Positions 1 to 8,596 of a stretch of 64,000 bases of DNA are shown piece after piece. The position numbers and the translations under genes are program-made. The notes under the pieces were generated by a model. The model was not told the DNA's origin, made no database searches, and saw only the letters and a list, made by a program, of their open reading frames with translations. Location: the NCBI GenBank assembly GCA_964626885.1, contig CAZVJA010000003.1, forward strand, positions 13,829 through 77,828. Reading direction: 5' to 3'. The stretch's first letter is position 1. The number at the start of each line of letters is the position of its first letter. This DNA is from CAZVJA01 sp964626885. Lineage in GTDB: Bacteria > Planctomycetota > Planctomycetia > Planctomycetales > Planctomycetaceae.

Positions 1-865
1 CTTGTTCAACCTCTTGAAGGCGGAAGACCTGGAAATCGACGTCGGCATCAACGATGCCGGAAATGGCCTCGCGATTTCCAGCCGTCTGAGTGGGGCGAAT
101 TTTTCCATCGGTGAAAACGGTGGAAACGACGCTGCGAGTCTCGGCATACGGACGTTCGATGGAACCATTCTACTGGCCGACCTGAATCTCGGCCGAGGTG
201 TTCCCGTCAACAACCTGGATGCACAGGGAAACCTGATGCCGGCACTGCTGGAAATCACACGCCGCAGCGGCGCCAACGTCTCGATCGATTTGAAGGGGCT
301 GCAGACGGTTCAACAGGTACTGAACGCGATCAATGCCGTCGATCCCGGAAACCTGGTGGCATCGATCAACACAGTTGGGAACGGTATTTCGATTCTCGAT
401 AACGACGGTTCGAGCACCGGCCCGCTCATCGTCCAGGAGAACGAAATCTCGACGACGCTCGGCATAGCAGGCACAGAACCCGGAAACAACCCTGCCGTCC
501 CCTTGGTCGGCCAAGAGATTCACCCGAGGCAGGCTGTCGGGACCATCAACCTCCTGCTGCGGCTCTCCAACGCGTTGCGTTCTGGAGATGACAATGAGCT
601 TGGCCGTCTCGAACCGCTGTTTACCCAGGAGATTGAACGGTTCAATGTGGTGCGTGGCGACGTGGGCAGTCGGCTGAAGCTGCTGGAACAGGTCGGAAAT
701 CGCCTTGGAGATGAAGATGTTGTTCTGCGCGAATCGCTGTCGAAAGAGTTCGACGTCGATTTGACCGAAGCCATCACACGTGTCACGCAGATGACCACAG
801 CATTGCAGGCAACGCTTCAAGTCGCGGCTCAGTCGCTCAATCTGAGTCTGCTGAATTACTTGTGA
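1..865 (+). CDS. flgL: Flagellar hook-associated protein 3 (FlgL), 3' part
   Basis: This is the C-terminal part of a flagellin-family junction protein, which connects the hook to the filament outside the cell. The reading frame is open at the left window edge, so the start lies upstream; 287 codons are visible. The last ~100 residues are the recognisable piece: an amphipathic helical segment (ALRSGDDNELGRLEP, then NVVRGDVGSRLKLLEQVGNR) ending in AAQSLNLSLLNYL, the pattern of the flagellin/FlgL C-terminal coiled coil (D0/D1). The preceding variable region has repeated 'lSANNNG'-like beta-rich segments. FlgL is preferred over flagellin because of the 'RGDVGSRLKLLEQ' stretch and the long insert, but only the C-terminus can be judged. 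No flagellar gene follows it. Confidence 0.75.
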   Translation, partial: LFNLLKAEDLEIDVGINDAGNGLAISSRLSGANFSIGENGGNDAASLGIRTFDGTILLADLNLGRGVPVNNLDAQGNLMPALLEITRRSGANVSIDLKGLQTVQQVLNAINAVDPGNLVASINTVGNGISILDNDGSSTGPLIVQENEISTTLGIAGTEPGNNPAVPLVGQEIHPRQAVGTINLLLRLSNALRSGDDNELGRLEPLFTQEIERFNVVRGDVGSRLKLLEQVGNRLGDEDVVLRESLSKEFDVDLTEAITRVTQMTTALQATLQVAAQSLNLSLLNYL

Positions 866-1165
866 ACTCCTGCTCCTCCAAGCCGGCTGCGCCACGCGAC
901 CCGCGGCGCCAAGATACGTGTACGTATGGACCGTATCGTGCCGAGTCTTCGCCACTTGCTGGAAGGAGATTTCGGCATCGCCAAGCGACCTTACTCCGGC
1001 AGTTTTTTCGAGCCGCTGCCGTTGAAGAGGGCGCGCAAAACCGTTAATCTCTTCTCTTTCCGCTAAGGGGAGGCCTCTTCGGCCTTTCCCCAAGCGCACC
1101 GTGTGTCTTTACGTCACTGCGACCAGACGGATCGTTCCCGGTCCGTGGCAGAGGGAAGTGTCGAG
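866..1165. other. Intergenic region upstream of rplM
   Basis: About 300 bases separate flgL and the preferred rplM start. No convincing gene is visible; short open frames here have no protein-like features. A GC-rich inverted repeat at 1067-1091 (GGGGAGGCC, 5-base loop, GGCCTTTCCCC) lies 75 bases before the L13 start without a T-run, so it is more likely a leader structure than a terminator. A short dyad TACGTGTACGTA lies at 915-926. The rplM promoter presumably lies in this gap. Confidence 0.4.
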
Positions 1166-1654
1166 ATGCCAGCCGCGTCCAGCAGCTATTTGATGAAGAA
1201 GGAAGAGGTCAACCCGAGTTGGTATGTCGTCGATGCCGACGGAATGGTGGTGGGACGATTGGCCTCTCAGATCGCCCTTGTCTTGATGGGCAAGCACAAA
1301 CCGACATACACACCGCACGTCGAATGCGGTGATTTCGTGATCGTCGTGAACGCCGAGAAAGCACGATTCAGCGGCCAACCGCTCGCGCACGAGAAGCATC
1401 CTTATTTCACGACGAAGATGGCCAAAAAGGTGTATCAGAGATATACCGGATACCCTGGCGGTCAGCGGAATGCGACCGCTGGAGAAGTTTGGGATCGTCA
1501 TCCCGAACGCATCATCAGCGAGGCGGTCCGCCGGATGCTTCCCAAGAACAAGCTGCGCCCGTCGATGATGAAAAAGCTGAAGCTTTACGTGGGACCGCAG
1601 CACCCGCACCAGGCGCAAGAGCCCGAGCAGCTCCCGGATTATCTTCGCCCATAA
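1166..1654 (+). CDS. rplM: 50S ribosomal protein L13
   Basis: Large-subunit ribosomal protein, an early assembly protein that binds 23S rRNA. Family signatures are clear: WYVVDADGMVVGRLAS near the N-terminus, LMGKHKPTYTPHVECGDFVIVVNAEK, then HPERIISEAVRRMLPKNKL and KLYVGPQHPHQAQ. The 162-residue product from ATG 1166 is slightly longer than the usual ~142-150. I chose 1166 because GAGGGAAG lies about 10 bases upstream; an open frame extends to a GTG at 1103, and an ATG at 1193 is a shorter option. It is followed after 33 bases by rpsI, the classical L13-S9 operon. In E. coli the operon is feedback controlled by L13; whether that holds here is unknown. Confidence 0.95.
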   Translation: MPAASSSYLMKKEEVNPSWYVVDADGMVVGRLASQIALVLMGKHKPTYTPHVECGDFVIVVNAEKARFSGQPLAHEKHPYFTTKMAKKVYQRYTGYPGGQRNATAGEVWDRHPERIISEAVRRMLPKNKLRPSMMKKLKLYVGPQHPHQAQEPEQLPDYLRP

Positions 1655-1687
1655 AGACATCTTTTGAGATATAGGAAATTTGCGACA

Positions 1688-2224
1688 ATGATGAGCGAGA
1701 CTTCCGAATCCGTTGGAACCGGTATCGTGGATGAGTCCGGCTCAGCCGGTTCTTTGACGTTGGGACAAGGCGTTCCGACGGAAGGTTCGTCTGCCGAGCC
1801 GGCCGAAGCACCGGTGATTCGTGGTCGCGTCGACAAATTCGGCGTGGCGATGGGAACTGGACGCCGCAAGACGGCCGTGGCACGCGTGCGGATCAACAAG
1901 GGTAACGGCAAACTGACCATCAACGGCCGATCGCTGGAAGATTTCTTCAGCCTTGATCGGGACCGTGAGATGGTGCTCGGACCGCTGCGTGCGACGAACA
2001 ACGAGGGGCAAGTCGACGTCTGGGTCCGCGTTCTAGGGGGTGGGACAACCGGACAAACTGGAGCCATCGTGCTGGGTGTTGCGCGTGCCCTGCAAGTGAT
2101 GGATCCCAGCTTGCATCACACCTTGGCTGAAGGCGGATTTTTAACTCGTGACGGGCGAATGGTTGAACGAAAGAAATACGGATTCAAGAAAGCTCGTAGA
2201 AGCTTCCAGTTCTCGAAGCGGTGA
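1688..2224 (+). CDS. rpsI: 30S ribosomal protein S9 with N-terminal extension
   Basis: Small-subunit protein whose C-terminal tail reaches the P-site tRNA. The S9 core starts near residue 55 (GTGRRKTAVARVRINKGNGK) and ends with the family's basic tail (KYGFKKARRSFQFSKR). ATG 1688 is chosen because AGGA lies 11 bases upstream; ATG 1691 is equally possible and a TTG at 1664 would be longer. The 178-residue product exceeds the usual ~130 because of about 50 residues at the N-terminus that are acidic and rich in Ser, Gly and Pro. It is cotranscribed with rplM, and a strong terminator hairpin follows. Confidence 0.95.
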   Translation: MMSETSESVGTGIVDESGSAGSLTLGQGVPTEGSSAEPAEAPVIRGRVDKFGVAMGTGRRKTAVARVRINKGNGKLTINGRSLEDFFSLDRDREMVLGPLRATNNEGQVDVWVRVLGGGTTGQTGAIVLGVARALQVMDPSLHHTLAEGGFLTRDGRMVERKKYGFKKARRSFQFSKR

Positions 2225-2276
2225 ACTTGGTTCTCTCACCGGCCCGCCTGTCAGTCCGCGCCGGACAAATCTCATA

Positions 2277-2314
2277 GCCCCTCGCCGGAGAGATCCGGGT
2301 GGGGCATTTTTTTT
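2277..2314 (+). terminator. Rho-independent terminator after rplM-rpsI, abutting the mgtE ribosome binding site
   Basis: GCCCC (2277-2281) pairs with GGGGC (2301-2305), with an inner CCGG/CCGG helix, and is followed by eight Ts at 2307-2314. The run of Ts ends directly at the GGTGAGG that probably serves as the mgtE ribosome binding site (2315-2321). It most likely ends the ribosomal-protein transcript, but it could also act as an attenuator for readthrough into mgtE. Confidence 0.85.
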
Positions 2315-2328
2315 GGTGAGGCCGGCAG

Positions 2329-3693
2329 ATGCTAGACTCTCTGCTCCTGCCCGATCTGCGGCAGATGCTCCAAGAGAACGATCTCTCGGGACTCCGGGAG
2401 TTCTGTACCGTTCTCCATCCCGCCGTCGCCGCCGAAGTGCTGGAAAAACTTTCCAATGAAGATGCCTGGAAAGTTCTCGCCAACTCCAACCTGGAGCAGC
2501 AGGTTGAGATCTTCGAGTTCATCAGCCTCCCGAAGCAAGTGGAGCTTGTCGATAGCGTCGACCGCGCGAGCCTTTCAAAACTCATCGAAGCGATGTCGGC
2601 GGATGACCGAGTCGACCTGTTGGCGCGGATGGATCCCGATCATGTCGAAAGCCTGTTGCCGCTGATCGCCCAGGCGGAACGAAGCGACATTCGCAAGCTG
2701 CTCAGTTACCCGGAAGATAGCGCCGGCTCGATTATGACGACCGAGTACGCTTCGCTGCCCGGAGAGATCACCGTGGCGGAAGCACTCGATCGGCTGCGCT
2801 TACAAGCCCCGAATCGCGAAACGATCTATTACGTGTATCTCGTCGATGAGCAACGTCGTCTGAAGGGAATGATTTCGCTCACCGATCTCATATTGGCCCG
2901 GCCGGACTGGAAGCTTTCCCGCATCAAGACGAAGGAAACCATCTCCGTCAACGTGAGTGACGACAAGGAACAGGTGGCGCAGACCCTGGCGAAATACGAC
3001 TTCATCGCCATCCCCGTCGTCGACGGCGAAGGACACCTCGTCGGAATCGTCACGCACGACGACGTGCTCGACGTCGTTATCGAGGAAGCCACGGAAGACG
3101 CCATGCGAATGGCAGGTGTGGCGGTTATTCAGGACAATTACTTGGACATTCCGTTCGCGAGCATCTGGGCCAAACGCTCGGTGTGGCTATCATGCCTCTT
3201 CATCGCGGAACTCTTCACGTTCACGGCGATGGCCTATTTCCACAAAGCGATTGATGAGATCACTGTGCTGGCTCTGCTGGTGCCTCTCTGTATTTCCACG
3301 GGAGGCAACTCCGGTTCGCAGGCAGCCACGCTCATCACGCGTGCGATGGCGCTAGGACAAGTCACCCCGCGCGACTGGTGGCGGGTGCTGCGGCATGAAC
3401 TTTTGTTAGGTGTGGCACTCGGAGCCACGCTTGGAACGGTCGCATTCTTGCGCGCCGCGATGACACCTGCCTCTATTCGAGGCGATGCTGATCGCTGGAT
3501 GCTCGCTCTGACCCTTTCTCAATCCGTCACGACGATTTGCTTGTGGGGAACGCTGGTGGGATCCATGTTGCCTCTGATTTTCAAAAAACTTGGTTTTGAC
3601 CCCGGCTATGCTTCGAGTCCCTTTGTGGCGACATTTGTGGATGTGACCGGCATCGTGATTTTTTTCTCGATCGCCGAGATTTACCTCTTATGA
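2329..3693 (+). CDS. mgtE: Magnesium transporter MgtE
   Basis: Inner-membrane Mg2+ channel gated by intracellular Mg2+. The domain order is complete for the family: an MgtE_N helical superhelix (about residues 5-125), two CBS domains (about 130-255, including YVYLVDEQRRLKGMISLTDL and AIPVVDGEGHLVGIVTHDDVLD), then a five-helix pore domain from about 285. The pore-lining signature PLCISTGGNSGSQAATL is present. The length (454) is normal. ATG 2329 has GGTGAGG 8 bases upstream. The gene sits 15 bases after a terminator T-run, so its promoter may overlap rpsI or that terminator. CorA, an unrelated Mg2+ transporter, is encoded 3.7 kb downstream. Confidence 0.95.
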   Translation: MLDSLLLPDLRQMLQENDLSGLREFCTVLHPAVAAEVLEKLSNEDAWKVLANSNLEQQVEIFEFISLPKQVELVDSVDRASLSKLIEAMSADDRVDLLARMDPDHVESLLPLIAQAERSDIRKLLSYPEDSAGSIMTTEYASLPGEITVAEALDRLRLQAPNRETIYYVYLVDEQRRLKGMISLTDLILARPDWKLSRIKTKETISVNVSDDKEQVAQTLAKYDFIAIPVVDGEGHLVGIVTHDDVLDVVIEEATEDAMRMAGVAVIQDNYLDIPFASIWAKRSVWLSCLFIAELFTFTAMAYFHKAIDEITVLALLVPLCISTGGNSGSQAATLITRAMALGQVTPRDWWRVLRHELLLGVALGATLGTVAFLRAAMTPASIRGDADRWMLALTLSQSVTTICLWGTLVGSMLPLIFKKLGFDPGYASSPFVATFVDVTGIVIFFSIAEIYLL

Positions 3694-3910
3694 CCGTCGC
3701 TCCCTTCCCCCGCGCGAGTTGAAAGTATCATGACAAGCCTACCCTCGACATGGCGCATGCCGCTTTAAGTCGATAGAGCCATTGCGAAGGAAGACGCATC
3801 GGTGAATCGCCTTCGCGCGAACTGCCATACACATTAGACTTCGAACTTCTCGAATCGTGGGGACGCGTCATGGAACGTCGTCTCGTTTGTTCTCACGGAG
3901 GTGTGCGGCA

Positions 3911-6900
3911 ATGTTCGTTCCAGGCATCGAGCACCCTGGACTCAACTCCCGCAGAGACTTGCTCGGGGCGCCACTGCTGTTGGCTGCCTTCGTGATCGTT
4001 CTGTTAACCTGCTCTGGCCGCGCGGAGGCTCAAGAGCCTGGCGTTTCGCCGCGTACAGACACCGAGCTCACGCCGGAGTCGATCGCCGAACGGAAGAAAC
4101 AGATCGAGGAGATGAAAGACCTCGACGATGCTCTCCGGACGCGCATCCTCGAGATGTATCGTCAGGCGGCCGATTCGCTGAAACGATCGCAGGATTTCGC
4201 ATCGAGAGCCGCGGAATACAAGAAGCAGACGTCCGCCGTTCAAGAGAGAGCGACCGCCACGAAGGCGGAGCTTGTTTCTCTCAAGTCCCAGCCGGAACCG
4301 GAATTGCCGCCGGAAGCCTCGCCGCTGCCAACCTTCGAGCAGGAACTTGCCAAGCATCAGTCGGAGCTGGACGCGCGCCGAAAAACTCTCGCGGAGTTGG
4401 AGGCGGAACCGAGTCGGCGTGCGAACCGCCGCAAAGAGATTCGCGCGCTCCTCGTGTCGTCGCCGGACCGCATCGCCGAGATCGCCAAGCAACTTGAAGC
4501 TCCTCCTCCGGCCGAGGAATCGCCGCAACTGACACTGGCACGCCGGACGGAGTTGGCCGCACGCCGCCAGGCGCTCCAGCGCGAACCGGCGGCTCTGGAG
4601 AACGAAATCGCCTTGTACGACGCCGAAGATGCGGCGGATTTGACCAGCATGCGAAGCGACCTGTTTTCCCAGCAGATCGAAAAGCTGGAAAAACAGGTGA
4701 AGAGGCTCACCGACACCGTCAACGAGCGCAGACGCATCGAACGTGAACGGGCCGTCGCGGCCGCACGCCGGCAGCAGGAGGAAGTGAACCATCCCCTGCT
4801 CCGCGCGTATGCGGAGTCAAACACCGCATTGGCCCAGGAAGCGTTGTCCTTAACTCCCAAAATTGAACTTACCGGCCGCCGATTGAAGGAAACCGAAGAG
4901 AAGACCAAAGCGCTCAACAACGATTTCAAGCAGACCAAAGACAAGGTCGATTCCATAGGCCTGACCTGGGCGGTCGGTTTGTTATTGCGAAAGCAACGCC
5001 CCGACATCCATGACTATCGCAGACCTTCGAATGATCAATCCGACGAGATCGACGACATCCAGTTCCGCCTTTTCGAGCTGTACGACGAGCGGGCTCAGGT
5101 CAGCAATATCGAGCCAAAAATACAGGAAATACAACAGCACCCTTATGCGCTCGAGCTGAACGAAGACGAGGAGAAAAACCTTGAGCAAGCGGCCCGCGAT
5201 ATTCTCCAACGTCGCCGCGAGTACCTGGATGCCGCAATCCGCGGCTACAACGATTATTTCAATAATCTGCTTAGCCTGGAAATCAAATATCAGTCACTGT
5301 TGAAGGAAGTCGAGGAATACGCCCACTATGTCGATGAACGCGTCCTCTGGATTCGCAGTACGAAGTGGCTCAGCCCTTCCGAAATGCGGCGCGACCGTTC
5401 GCTTGCACAAATTGCAGACAGGGAGAGCTGGAGGAGCGTGGGGGCACTTTTGATTTCCGACGTGCGGCAGAACCCCATTCCATTCTGTTCCGCGTTATTG
5501 TTGTTCGGTGCGTTGGGGTATTACCGCACTCGATTTCGCCGCGAACTGAAAGACATTGGAGTTCAGGCCCAGCGTGGAACGTACACCCGTTTCGCGCCGA
5601 CGGCCAGAGCCGTGCTCCTTACCGCGATTATCTCGCTGTTCGGTCCCGGAATCGTCTGGTATCTCGCCTGGCGGATGAAGGAAGCTTCGCAGGGGGGCGT
5701 TTTCGCCGATGCCGTCGCACAGGGTCTTCGGGCCGTCGCGGCTGTGTATCTGCCGTTGGAGTTCCTTCGACAAAGTTGCAGGAATGACGGATTGGCTGAG
5801 GCGCATTTTGGCTGGTCGCTGGCTTTAATCCGATTGCTCAGACGACGAACCCGTTGGCTGATGATCCCCGCGCTGCCGCTGCTGTTTGTAACCGTTCTAC
5901 TAAATACGGAGCAGCGCGAGCAGGGCAACGACACCCTGGAACGCATCGCGTTCATTTTCGTGATGATCGCCATTGCGGTCTTTATCCGGGGAATTTTGCA
6001 TCCTACCAGCGGGTTGTTCGGAGAGGTTGTCTCCTACAAACGGGGCGGCTGGTTCGATCGTCTCAAATCCTTGTGGCAATGGCTGGGGATGTTGATTCCG
6101 ATCGCGATCTCCGTACTGGCCTTCGCGGGATATTATTATTCCGCCCGGCAGCTCGCGTGGCGACTCGCCCTCACCTGTTTTCTTTTGGCCGGCTGCGTGT
6201 ATTTGCGAGCGTTCCTGCTCAGGTTGCTGCTGGTGCACCGTCGTCGGTTGAGCATGCAGCAAGCGCGCCAGCGCCGTGCCGCGGCGGAGGAACGCGCCAC
6301 GTCCGGGGAGGCCGCCTCGTCCGCTCCCCCGCTCGTCGCCACTGAAGATTCCAAGGGGGCGGATCTGGCGGTTCTAAGCTCACAGACGCAGCGGTTGCTC
6401 ACCGTCGCGACAACAACCGTGGTGCTGGTCGGGTTCTGGTGGATTTGGATCGACATGCTCCCGGCACTGAACATCCTCGACCGCTGGACGTTGTGGACCA
6501 CGGTCGTGGAAGACACTCAGCAAGTATCAACTTCGCCGGGGCAGACGTCGGTTCAGGTCGTCGAGAAAATGGAGCCGATCACCGTTGCGAACCTGTTCGC
6601 CGCGCTGTTCATTGCCGTGATCACCGTGCTCGCAGCGCGAAATATACCTGGGCTGCTGGAAATTACACTGTTGCAGCGGCTGCCGCTCGATGCCGCCGCC
6701 CGCTACGCCGTGACGACCATCGCCCGATACGTCATCGTACTGGCAGGCGTTGTTTTTGTCAGCGGCACGATCGGTATCGGGTGGTCGGAGATCCAATGGC
6801 TGGCGACCGCGTTGACATTCGGCCTGGCGTTCGGCTTGCAGGAGATTTTCGCCAATTTCGTGGCGGGCTTGATCATCCTGTTCGAGCGGCCGATCCGCGT

Positions 6901-7441
6901 CGGAGACGTGGTGACCATCGGCGATGTTTCCGGCATCGTGTCGCGGATACGCATCCGCGCGACGACGATCACAAATTGGGATAAGCAGGAATACATCGTC
7001 CCCAACAAGGAGTTCATCACGGGGCGACTCTTGAACTGGACCCTTTCAGACACGACAAACCGCATCGTCTTGCAGGTCGGTGTGGCCTACGGGTCCGATA
7101 CCGCGCTTGCACGAAAATTGCTGTTGGAATCCGCCGACGAGCATCCGTTGATCCTCAAGGAACCGAAACCCACCGCGACGTTTGACGCGTTCGGCGACAG
7201 CGCACTGAATTTCACCTTGCGGGTCTATCTGCCGGAAGTACCCATTCGGCTTGATGTCGTCAACGACCTGCACGCCGCCGTCGACCAAAAGTTCCGCGCC
7301 GCGGGGATTGAAATCGCCTTCCCACAACGCGATATTCATATTCGCTCGGCCGCCGGAATGGTCGTCGGACCGGCACCCAGCGAGGTGAACGCTTCGATCA
7401 CAAATCCCGCGGAATCAAACCATGTCGCGAAAGAAACGTGA
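3911..7441 (+). CDS. Large MscS-family mechanosensitive channel (MscK/KefA-like)
   Basis: Predicted inner-membrane channel that opens on hypo-osmotic shock. ATG 3911 is chosen over upstream codons because GGAGGTG lies 8-10 bases before it and a signal peptide follows (hydrophobic LLGAPLLLAAFVIVLL, likely cleavage after AEAQ near residue 42). Residues ~55-470 form a long periplasmic helical region rich in Glu, Arg and Gln, probably coiled coil. Several membrane helices follow from about residue 530. The C-terminal MscS core is clear: the pore helix region ATALTFGLAFGLQEIFANFV, then FERPIRVGDVVTIGDVSG and YIVPNKEF. At 1176 residues it matches the MscK/YbiO size class, far above MscS (~290). It overlaps corA by 20 bases, so the two are probably cotranscribed. 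Confidence 0.9.
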   Translation: MFVPGIEHPGLNSRRDLLGAPLLLAAFVIVLLTCSGRAEAQEPGVSPRTDTELTPESIAERKKQIEEMKDLDDALRTRILEMYRQAADSLKRSQDFASRAAEYKKQTSAVQERATATKAELVSLKSQPEPELPPEASPLPTFEQELAKHQSELDARRKTLAELEAEPSRRANRRKEIRALLVSSPDRIAEIAKQLEAPPPAEESPQLTLARRTELAARRQALQREPAALENEIALYDAEDAADLTSMRSDLFSQQIEKLEKQVKRLTDTVNERRRIERERAVAAARRQQEEVNHPLLRAYAESNTALAQEALSLTPKIELTGRRLKETEEKTKALNNDFKQTKDKVDSIGLTWAVGLLLRKQRPDIHDYRRPSNDQSDEIDDIQFRLFELYDERAQVSNIEPKIQEIQQHPYALELNEDEEKNLEQAARDILQRRREYLDAAIRGYNDYFNNLLSLEIKYQSLLKEVEEYAHYVDERVLWIRSTKWLSPSEMRRDRSLAQIADRESWRSVGALLISDVRQNPIPFCSALLLFGALGYYRTRFRRELKDIGVQAQRGTYTRFAPTARAVLLTAIISLFGPGIVWYLAWRMKEASQGGVFADAVAQGLRAVAAVYLPLEFLRQSCRNDGLAEAHFGWSLALIRLLRRRTRWLMIPALPLLFVTVLLNTEQREQGNDTLERIAFIFVMIAIAVFIRGILHPTSGLFGEVVSYKRGGWFDRLKSLWQWLGMLIPIAISVLAFAGYYYSARQLAWRLALTCFLLAGCVYLRAFLLRLLLVHRRRLSMQQARQRRAAAEERATSGEAASSAPPLVATEDSKGADLAVLSSQTQRLLTVATTTVVLVGFWWIWIDMLPALNILDRWTLWTTVVEDTQQVSTSPGQTSVQVVEKMEPITVANLFAALFIAVITVLAARNIPGLLEITLLQRLPLDAAARYAVTTIARYVIVLAGVVFVSGTIGIGWSEIQWLATALTFGLAFGLQEIFANFVAGLIILFERPIRVGDVVTIGDVSGIVSRIRIRATTITNWDKQEYIVPNKEFITGRLLNWTLSDTTNRIVLQVGVAYGSDTALARKLLLESADEHPLILKEPKPTATFDAFGDSALNFTLRVYLPEVPIRLDVVNDLHAAVDQKFRAAGIEIAFPQRDIHIRSAAGMVVGPAPSEVNASITNPAESNHVAKET

Positions 7442-8522
7442 GCGGAAGCGTCGCAAGCACTGGTTCAAACGCCAAGTGCATCCGAAGACAATGCCCGGTG
7501 CCGTGCACGCCGCCCCGGAAGCCCGGCCGCTATCGATTCACGTCATTGCGTACGACACCGACGGCATCGAGGAGCACAGGGGGGTCGATGCCGCTCGTCT
7601 TCGCACCCTGATTGGTCGCCATCGCGTCACCTGGGTGAACGTCGAAGGGCTCGGCGACCCCAACGCCATCGAGGAGATCGGCAAGCTGTTCGGTCTGCAC
7701 GCATTGGCCCTCGAGGACGTCGTGCACGTACACCAGCGGGCGAAAGTCGAGGACTACCAGAACCACCTCTACATCACATCTCGCATGGTTTCATTCAAGG
7801 AACATCTTGAAACCGAACAGATCAGCATCTTCCTCGGCGATAACTTCGTCGTCTCCTTCTTGGAGGATCCGGGAGATTGTTTCGACTCCTTGCGCGACCG
7901 GCTGAGACGAGCGCGGGGACGCACCAGAACTCTGGGGCCCGATTATCTGGCTTATGCCATTCTTGATGCCGTGATTGATTCCTATTTCCCGGTTCTTGAC
8001 GCCGCCGATCAGAAGCTGAATGAACTGGACGACCAGATCGCGGAAGGCGCGGGGCATGGCGCTATTTCTCCGCTGCACGAAATTCGCAACGAACTGAGGC
8101 TACTCCGGCGGTCTATCGGCCCGCATCGCGAGGCGATCAACGAACTTCTTCGCGATCATCATCCGCTCATCGGGCCAGAGACGCGCATCCACCTGCGCGA
8201 CTGCTACGATCACACCGTGCAGATTATCGACGCAACCGACATCTACCGCGAAATGTGCAACGACATGCGCGACTTCCATGTTTCCATGCTGAGCATCCGC
8301 ACCAATGATATTATGAAAGTGCTCACGATTATCTCGACGATCTTCATCCCGCTGGGGTTCGTCGCCGGCGTTTACGGCATGAACTTCAATACGGACTCTT
8401 CCCCATGGAACATGCCCGAGCTGAAATGGTTTTACGGCTACCCGTTCGCTTTGGGATTAATGGGGGCGATCGTCGTCGGCCTGCTGTTTTTCATCTGGCG
8501 AAAGGGCTGGCTGCACAAGTGA
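7422..8522 (+). CDS. corA: Magnesium/cobalt transporter CorA
   Basis: Homopentameric inner-membrane Mg2+ (and Co2+/Ni2+) channel. The 366-residue protein has a basic N-terminal leader (RKKRERKRRKHWFKRQ), the CorA cytoplasmic domain (WVNVEGLGD, LEDVVHVHQRAKVEDY), a long stalk helix, and two C-terminal membrane helices separated by the diagnostic GMN motif in GFVAGVYGMNF (about residue 323). The acidic/aromatic loop between helices and the final basic FIWRKGWLHK are typical. ATG 7422 lies inside the end of the channel gene (20-base overlap), which suggests translational coupling. It is convergent with the MutS-like gene. Confidence 0.95.
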   Translation: MSRKKRERKRRKHWFKRQVHPKTMPGAVHAAPEARPLSIHVIAYDTDGIEEHRGVDAARLRTLIGRHRVTWVNVEGLGDPNAIEEIGKLFGLHALALEDVVHVHQRAKVEDYQNHLYITSRMVSFKEHLETEQISIFLGDNFVVSFLEDPGDCFDSLRDRLRRARGRTRTLGPDYLAYAILDAVIDSYFPVLDAADQKLNELDDQIAEGAGHGAISPLHEIRNELRLLRRSIGPHREAINELLRDHHPLIGPETRIHLRDCYDHTVQIIDATDIYREMCNDMRDFHVSMLSIRTNDIMKVLTIISTIFIPLGFVAGVYGMNFNTDSSPWNMPELKWFYGYPFALGLMGAIVVGLLFFIWRKGWLHK

Positions 8523-8596
8523 ACTGCTCGCGAGCGCATGACCAGCCCGATATGCTCTCGTCGACTTAAGCCTGCAATGCGGTGTTCACCGAGTTG

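Noticed and set aside
170..1099. 309-residue minus-strand open frame
   Set aside because: Antisense of the FlgL frame and the intergenic region; no domain pattern and FlgL's C-terminal helix signature is clear.
2225..2328. M-box magnesium riboswitch upstream of mgtE
   Set aside because: Too few bases between rpsI and the terminator hairpin, and no recognisable core.
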